DNA from: Oscillospiraceae bacterium
GTDB taxonomy: Bacteria > Bacillota > Clostridia > Oscillospirales > Oscillospiraceae
Direction: 5' to 3'
Length of the DNA: 9,919 nt
NCBI GenBank assembly: GCA_029065305.1
Contig: JAIEIQ010000136.1
Span: 1-9,919, forward strand
Part shown: piece after piece, positions 6,978 to 9,919 of the stretch
Layout of the letters: each line of letters starts with the position of its first letter
Position numbering within the stretch: position 1 is the stretch's first letter
Made by a program: the position numbers and the translations under genes
Notes under the pieces: model-generated
Seen by the model: only the letters and a program-made list of their open reading frames with translations
Told to the model about the DNA's origin: nothing
Database searches by the model: none

Positions 6978-7025
6978 CAGGGCCGCTCCGGGGATCTCCC
7001 GAAGCGGCCCTGCTGTCTCATTTTT
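6978..7025. terminator. Long hairpin between convergent genes, probable terminator
   Basis: CAGGGCCGCT (6978-6987) pairs perfectly with AGCGGCCCTG (7003-7012). Within the loop CGGG (6989-6992) pairs with CCCG (6998-7001), so the hairpin has about 14-15 base pairs with one mismatch and a small loop. On the plus strand five T residues follow at 7021-7025, about eight bases beyond the stem, further than in a textbook intrinsic terminator. It sits 5 bp after the aldolase stop and 12 bp beyond the HAD gene stop, so it may serve both strands. On the minus strand the following sequence is only weakly T-rich. Confidence 0.75.
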
Positions 7026-7741
7026 CACTTCACCGGGGGCAGGCTGTCCAAATAAGCCTCCAGGCTCTCGAAGCTGCCGTGGCGGTACTGGCCGATGGGG
7101 AGGTTATCCGGGTTCTCTATGCAGTCCGTGACCAGATAGCCCTCCATTCCCAGCTCCAGCGCCGCCATATCGTCCACCGGGTTGTTGCCGATCATCAGGC
7201 ACTCCCCCGCCTCCCGCCCGACAGCGGCCAAAATGTCCCGGAAATAGTCCGCGCTGGGCTTGCTGTGGCGGCTGTTCTCATAGGTAGTGACAAGATCGAA
7301 GTCCTCTCCGCACAGCCCTACCCAGCCCAGCCGGGTCTCCACCGCTGCGGCCGGGAAAATGGGGTTGGTGGCCAGCACCAGACCATATCCCTTCTCCCGC
7401 AGGCGGCGCAGCAGTTCGCTCCGATCCGCCTGCCTTGTCAGGATGACGCCCACCCCGTCAAAGTCCCGCTGGTAGAAATCCTCCAAAATGCTCTCCAGGC
7501 TCAGGACCTCCATCCCCAGATCCTCCACGAAGGAGCTCCAGAACACCTGGCGGTTGGTGGACTCACCGGTGTTTGCCACCATAGCCCCAGTCCCCTTCCA
7601 GAGGGCCTTCGTCAGCTTCTCCCCGTCGTAGCCCATGGGGGTGAGGCGGTTGAGGAGGGCGCGGAAGTAAGCGCGGATAAATTCGTCCTGCATAAACGGC
7701 GCGAGCGTGCCGTCCAGATCGAACAGGATTGTGTTCAACAT
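7025..7741 (-). CDS. HAD-superfamily hydrolase (phosphatase-like)
   Basis: HAD hydrolases remove phosphate from small metabolites through an aspartyl-phosphate. The 238-aa protein has all four motifs. Motif I is FDLDGT (7-12; nucleophile Asp8, acid/base Asp10). Motif II is LATN (123-126, Thr125). Motif III is the lysine in SKPS (Lys161). Motif IV is GNNPVDDM (185-192, Asp190 and Asp191). The helical cap between motifs I and II (about 15-105) is of the C1 type seen in phosphoglycolate-phosphatase-like and YjjG-like enzymes. The natural substrate cannot be read from the sequence. The start is ATG 7741-7739, with AAGGAGAT about seven bases upstream. A strong promoter precedes it and the convergent hairpin follows, so it is probably transcribed alone. 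Confidence 0.92.
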   Translation of the reverse strand: MLNTILFDLDGTLAPFMQDEFIRAYFRALLNRLTPMGYDGEKLTKALWKGTGAMVANTGESTNRQVFWSSFVEDLGMEVLSLESILEDFYQRDFDGVGVILTRQADRSELLRRLREKGYGLVLATNPIFPAAAVETRLGWVGLCGEDFDLVTTYENSRHSKPSADYFRDILAAVGREAGECLMIGNNPVDDMAALELGMEGYLVTDCIENPDNLPIGQYRHGSFESLEAYLDSLPPVK

Positions 7742-7772
7742 GGTATCATCTCCTTGGCTGGATCTTTTCTAT

Positions 7773-7801
7773 AGTATACCAAATATCCCTCGTTCTGACA
7801 A
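7773..7801 (-). promoter_or_regulatory. Sigma-A-type promoter for the HAD hydrolase gene
   Basis: On the minus strand TTGTCA (7801-7796) and TATACT (7778-7773) are separated by 17 bases, each with one mismatch to consensus. The start of transcription would be near 7766, leaving a leader of about 25 bases that holds the AAGGAG binding site. It lies in the 82-bp gap downstream of the metallo-beta-lactamase-fold gene, so the HAD gene need not depend on read-through from it. Confidence 0.75.
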
Positions 7802-7823
7802 GCGGGGAATTTGCCGGGGATCC

Positions 7824-8702
7824 TCAGACCTTCTGCCACAGGAGCAGATTGTCCTCAAAGGACGCCTGGATCATCCCCGTGTCCTTCAGCCAGGAGAGAT
7901 AGGAGCGTACTGTGCTGCCCACCAGCACATACTGCTGGAAATCCATCCGCAGGCCGTAGTCCGTAAACAGACGCTGCAAAACCGCCTCAAAGCAGCTGGG
8001 CTCCCGGCAGACCTCCAGAATCTTCTCCGCTGTCTCCAGGGTCCTGTCCCGGTTGTACCGGGCCAGGGGGCCGATATTCGCCGTGACCTCCGCGTGGGCC
8101 GGAACAAAGCGCTCCGCCGCCATCCCCTCCACCCGCTGGAGGGTGTCCAGATAGGCCGCTACGTCGTAGAGAAACACAATCTTGTACTTCTCCAGCGTCT
8201 CCCGGCTGGCCAGGCAGTCGGCCAGATAGACCACGCCGTCGTCGGACCGGTAGCCCGCCATGCTGAAAAAGTGCCCCGGCAGGGCGATGGCCTCCAGGCC
8301 GCGGGGCATGGCCTGGGCGGTCAGCTCCTCCGCGCCGCTCTCCTGCGCCAGCAAAAACTTGTGGCGCAGGTCCTGACAAGGGTATCCCCCGTACAGAAAG
8401 GACGGCTCCAGGATGGGGAAGCGGGTGAAGGCGCACTCTATCCCCGGCGCGTAGATCCGGCACCCTGTCTGGCTTTGCAGATAGCGGTTGCCCCCGATAT
8501 GGTCGGCGTTGGAGTGGGTGTTGTAGATGGCCCGCAGGGTCCAGCCCTGTGCGTCCAGGATCTGCCGGACCTTCCGTCCGGCGTCCTTGTCGCTGCCGCT
8601 GTCAATGAGGCACACCTCCTGCCCCTCCAGGCGGACCAGACCGATTTTGGCCGGGCTCTGGATGTAGAAGCACTTCTCTGATACCGGTATCAGCTCATAC
8701 AT
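7824..8702 (-). CDS. Metallo-beta-lactamase-fold hydrolase with HxNxDH motif
   Basis: The 292-aa product has a metallo-beta-lactamase fold followed by a helical C-terminal region (about 218-292) that resembles the winged-helix tail of some family members. Metal-site motifs are Asp34 (LIDSGS), THSNADHIGG at 62-71 (His63, Asn65, Asp67, His68), His144 in LPGHFFSMAGY, Asp162 in YLADCL and His203 in VPAHAEV. The canonical motif is HxHxDH; here the second histidine is asparagine, so one metal site loses a ligand. From memory this Asn form occurs in related clostridial proteins, so it is probably a subfamily trait rather than a lesion. The substrate is unknown; glyoxalase-II-like or other thioester or phosphoester hydrolysis is possible. 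The start is ATG 8702-8700, with AAAGGAGGAG ending six bases upstream. An in-frame start at 8747 lacks a binding site and overlaps the candidate promoter. Confidence 0.88.
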   Translation of the reverse strand: MYELIPVSEKCFYIQSPAKIGLVRLEGQEVCLIDSGSDKDAGRKVRQILDAQGWTLRAIYNTHSNADHIGGNRYLQSQTGCRIYAPGIECAFTRFPILEPSFLYGGYPCQDLRHKFLLAQESGAEELTAQAMPRGLEAIALPGHFFSMAGYRSDDGVVYLADCLASRETLEKYKIVFLYDVAAYLDTLQRVEGMAAERFVPAHAEVTANIGPLARYNRDRTLETAEKILEVCREPSCFEAVLQRLFTDYGLRMDFQQYVLVGSTVRSYLSWLKDTGMIQASFEDNLLLWQKV

Positions 8703-8737
8703 GCCGATCTCCTCCTTTTGTTTTTCTGTTTCCGAGT

Positions 8738-8766
8738 ATTCTATCACAGATCAGGCAGGAAAGAAA
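8738..8766 (-). promoter_or_regulatory. Possible extended -10 promoter for the MBL-fold gene
   Basis: On the minus strand TGATAGAAT (8746-8738) matches the extended -10 form TGnTATAAT with one change. The -35 at 17-base spacing, TTTCTT (8766-8761), is poor. This could give the gene its own transcript with a leader of about 30 bases. Read-through from the membrane-protein gene ending at 8771 is the alternative. Confidence 0.4.
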
Positions 8767-8770
8767 GCCC

Positions 8771-9310
8771 TCACCTCTTTTTCCGCCGCTTAAAGCGATA
8801 GAGCGCCGTCAGCCGGTTCAGCATTCTGTCCAGGAGCAGAAACGTCACATTTCCCACAACAAGCATTCCGGCAATCCCCCACATGGTATATTCGGCGAAC
8901 TCCGCCGCAACCGCCTCCAGCTGGAAGAGATATAGAATCAGCAGATACATGACGGTCATGGACAGCGTAAACATCCCGCACTTGACCAAAACACGCAGAA
9001 CTCTGGGCAGACGGTCCAGCCTCTCCCGGCAGGCGGGGTACCAGCCCAGAAAAAGGTAGAAGAGGGCCAGCTCCTTGTCCACCGCCAGCAGTACCGTCAG
9101 AGCCGCAGAGGCGGCATAGACCATCAGGCCGGTTTGGGTTCCATATTCACAGATCACCGGAATAAGGCAGAGCATAGCCAGCATGGGGCAGGCGAAGGTG
9201 GCCAGCGGCACAAAGCTTCCCAGGGCCAGCAGGGTCACGGACAGGGCTGTCATCAGCCCGCACAGGGCCAGACGGCGGCTCTGCCGCCGGTAGCACCGGT
9301 ATTCATTCAT
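8771..9310 (-). CDS. Multi-pass membrane protein of unknown function (S-component-like appearance)
   Basis: The 179-aa product is hydrophobic with five or six likely membrane helices: about 13-32, 36-54, 59-78, 80-92, 109-130 and 142-162. It starts with a basic segment (CYRRQSRRLALCGLMTALSV) and ends in a strongly basic tail (KRRKKR), both probably cytoplasmic. Length, helix number and the opening LALCGLMTALSV resemble the substrate-binding S components of ECF vitamin transporters, but I see no diagnostic ligand motif. I also recall similar uncharacterised proteins in Oscillospiraceae. The start is ATG 9310-9308, with GAGGTGG about eight bases upstream. A longer open frame back to 9478 would cross the promoter and antisense the next gene, so it is rejected. 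No energising ATPase gene is nearby. It is transcribed divergently from the nucleotidyltransferase gene. Confidence 0.82.
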   Translation of the reverse strand: MNEYRCYRRQSRRLALCGLMTALSVTLLALGSFVPLATFACPMLAMLCLIPVICEYGTQTGLMVYAASAALTVLLAVDKELALFYLFLGWYPACRERLDRLPRVLRVLVKCGMFTLSMTVMYLLILYLFQLEAVAAEFAEYTMWGIAGMLVVGNVTFLLLDRMLNRLTALYRFKRRKKR

Positions 9311-9340
9311 GGACAGCCACCTCACAAAAAGATTTTCTCC

Positions 9341-9369
9341 AGTATCCGCTATTTCCCGGGAAAAGTCAA
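9341..9369 (-). promoter_or_regulatory. Promoter for the membrane-protein gene
   Basis: On the minus strand TTGACT (9369-9364) is followed after 17 bases by GATACT (9346-9341), matching consensus at five and four positions. The start would lie near 9334, a leader of about 24 bases. Its -35 is only 8 bp from the -35 of the divergent plus-strand promoter, so both could be controlled together. Confidence 0.6.
9352..9363. promoter_or_regulatory. Perfect 12-bp palindrome in the promoter spacer, candidate operator
   Basis: TTTCCCGGGAAA is a perfect palindrome that fills 12 of the 17 spacer bases of the minus-strand promoter at 9341-9369 and abuts its -35 box. A dimeric repressor bound here would block that promoter, and possibly the neighbouring divergent one. 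The symmetry and position are seen directly; the operator role is inferred. Confidence 0.45.
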
Positions 9370-9377
9370 GCCGGGGA

Positions 9378-9406
9378 TTGATATGACAGTATCTCCGTGC
9401 TATAAT
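9378..9406 (+). promoter_or_regulatory. Strong sigma-A promoter for the nucleotidyltransferase gene
   Basis: TTGATA (9378-9383) and a perfect TATAAT (9401-9406) are separated by 17 bases. Transcription would begin near 9413, leaving a leader of about 30 bases that holds GTGGAGGTG. It is among the best consensus matches in the window. Confidence 0.78.
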
Positions 9407-9442
9407 CGGCCCAATCATAAAGTGGAGGTGCACTTCATCAAT

Positions 9443-9835
9443 ATGTTCGATAGAAATTCGCTGCTTCAGCGGCTTCAAGAGCTTCCGTTTTCTAAAAAAG
9501 AGTATTGGGCAGTTGCCGGCAGCGCTATGGTTTTACACGGGTTTCGCCCTCAGACACATGATATTGATTTGGGATGCAGTACGCTCTTGGCAGATCAGCT
9601 GGAGCGGCAGGACTGCGCAGTTTCGCGCTGTGAGGATGGAACCAGAAAAATCTTATATGCTGAAAATATCGAGATTTTTGAAAACTGGATTGAGGGTACA
9701 GTGGAAAATATCGGCGGCGTCCCCGTTGTGTGTGCAGACGGACTGATACAGATGAAAAAGAAGCTCGGCAGGGAAAAAGATTTCGCAGATATCGCGTTGA
9801 TTGAAGCCGTAAGAAAACAAAACCGGTTTTCATAA
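9443..9835 (+). CDS. Small nucleotidyltransferase-fold protein
   Basis: The 130-aa product has the signature of the minimal nucleotidyltransferase superfamily: AGSAMVLHG (25-33, the GS helix) followed by THDIDLG (38-44, with the metal-binding pair Asp40 and Asp42). A third acidic residue may be Glu76 or Glu78 in ENIEIFEN. The C-terminal KLGREKDFADIALIEA (107-122) is like the tail of AbiEii/DUF6036-type proteins, which include toxins, antitoxins and stand-alone proteins. The role here is unknown. The start is taken as ATG 9443, with GGAGG at 9424-9428 about 14 bases upstream, rather far. GTG 9428 is in frame but overlaps the binding site. The gene is visibly richer in A and T than its neighbours, with AT-ending codons, which suggests later acquisition. 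No toxin or HEPN partner is seen upstream; one could lie right of the window. Confidence 0.78.
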   Translation: MFDRNSLLQRLQELPFSKKEYWAVAGSAMVLHGFRPQTHDIDLGCSTLLADQLERQDCAVSRCEDGTRKILYAENIEIFENWIEGTVENIGGVPVVCADGLIQMKKKLGREKDFADIALIEAVRKQNRFS

Positions 9836-9878
9836 ATCACATGCCGGATAGTCACCCTGCCGGGAGGCGGATTCTGTA

Positions 9879-9896
9879 GGGCGTGACGACATGCCC
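9879..9896. repeat. Short hairpin downstream of the nucleotidyltransferase gene, possible dispersed repeat
   Basis: GGGCGTG (9879-9885) and CATGCCC (9890-9896) pair as a seven-base stem (one G-U) around ACGA. No T-run follows directly. The surrounding GATTCTGTAGGGCGTGACG wording resembles intergenic repeat units I associate with Oscillospiraceae genomes, but only from memory. The rest of 9836-9919 shows no gene. Confidence 0.35.
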
Positions 9897-9919
9897 CATA
9901 GGTTGCCCGCCAAATTTTG

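Noticed and set aside
9311..9478. Longer N-terminus for the membrane protein
   Set aside because: It would run through its own promoter, the divergent promoter and the nucleotidyltransferase start. ATG 9310 has a binding site and a standard membrane-protein opening.
1..9919. CRISPR arrays, tRNA genes, insertion sequences or prophage genes
   Set aside because: No regularly spaced repeats, tRNA-like cloverleaf with CCA-end or T-arm motif, transposase or phage structural signature was seen on either strand.

Overview
The window looks like chromosomal housekeeping DNA from an anaerobic, GC-rich Firmicute. The best guess is an Oscillospiraceae-type gut clostridium (Flavonifractor, Oscillibacter or Lawsonibacter-like). 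This is inferred from four things: strong AGGAGG-type ribosome binding sites, sigma-A promoters of clear TTGACA/TATAAT type in a GC-rich background, a rubrerythrin, and a SpoIID/LytB-family wall protein. No ribosomal RNA, tRNA, CRISPR array or transposase is visible. The window is densely coding and has no gene-free stretch longer than about 180 bases.

Left part (1-2858, minus strand): asd, rubrerythrin, dapA and the beginning of tgt run in one direction. asd and dapA encode two linked steps of the lysine/diaminopimelate branch, with a rubrerythrin gene between them. The tgt reading frame meets an in-frame TGA after 51 codons, five bases before the window edge. The two bases-worth of codons past the stop still fit the family in the same frame. 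This is the most suspicious coding anomaly in the window.

Middle (2859-7012): a 179-bp divergent region holds a promoter for each side and a cloverleaf-like inverted-repeat element. To its right is a compact plus-strand operon: a secreted SpoIID/LytB-like protein with a SPOR-like segment, queA (queuosine synthesis, TTG start), a 79-aa single-pass membrane protein, and a threonine-aldolase-type PLP enzyme coupled through an ATGA overlap. A long hairpin ends the operon, facing the convergent HAD hydrolase gene.

Right part (7025-9919): three minus-strand genes follow, each with a plausible promoter of its own. They are a HAD phosphatase, a metallo-beta-lactamase-fold protein with HxNxDH in place of HxHxDH, and a multi-pass membrane protein. 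The last is divergent from a small, AT-richer nucleotidyltransferase-fold gene. Their promoters lie back to back, and a perfect 12-bp palindrome fills most of one promoter spacer. The nucleotidyltransferase gene is the most accessory-looking gene, and the end of the window after it carries a short hairpin that may be part of a dispersed repeat.

I did not find a convincing new multi-gene system. The items most worth following are the interrupted tgt, the structured asd leader, the hairpin overlapping the dapA ribosome binding site, the operator-like palindrome, the orphan nucleotidyltransferase and the unrecognised 79-aa membrane protein.
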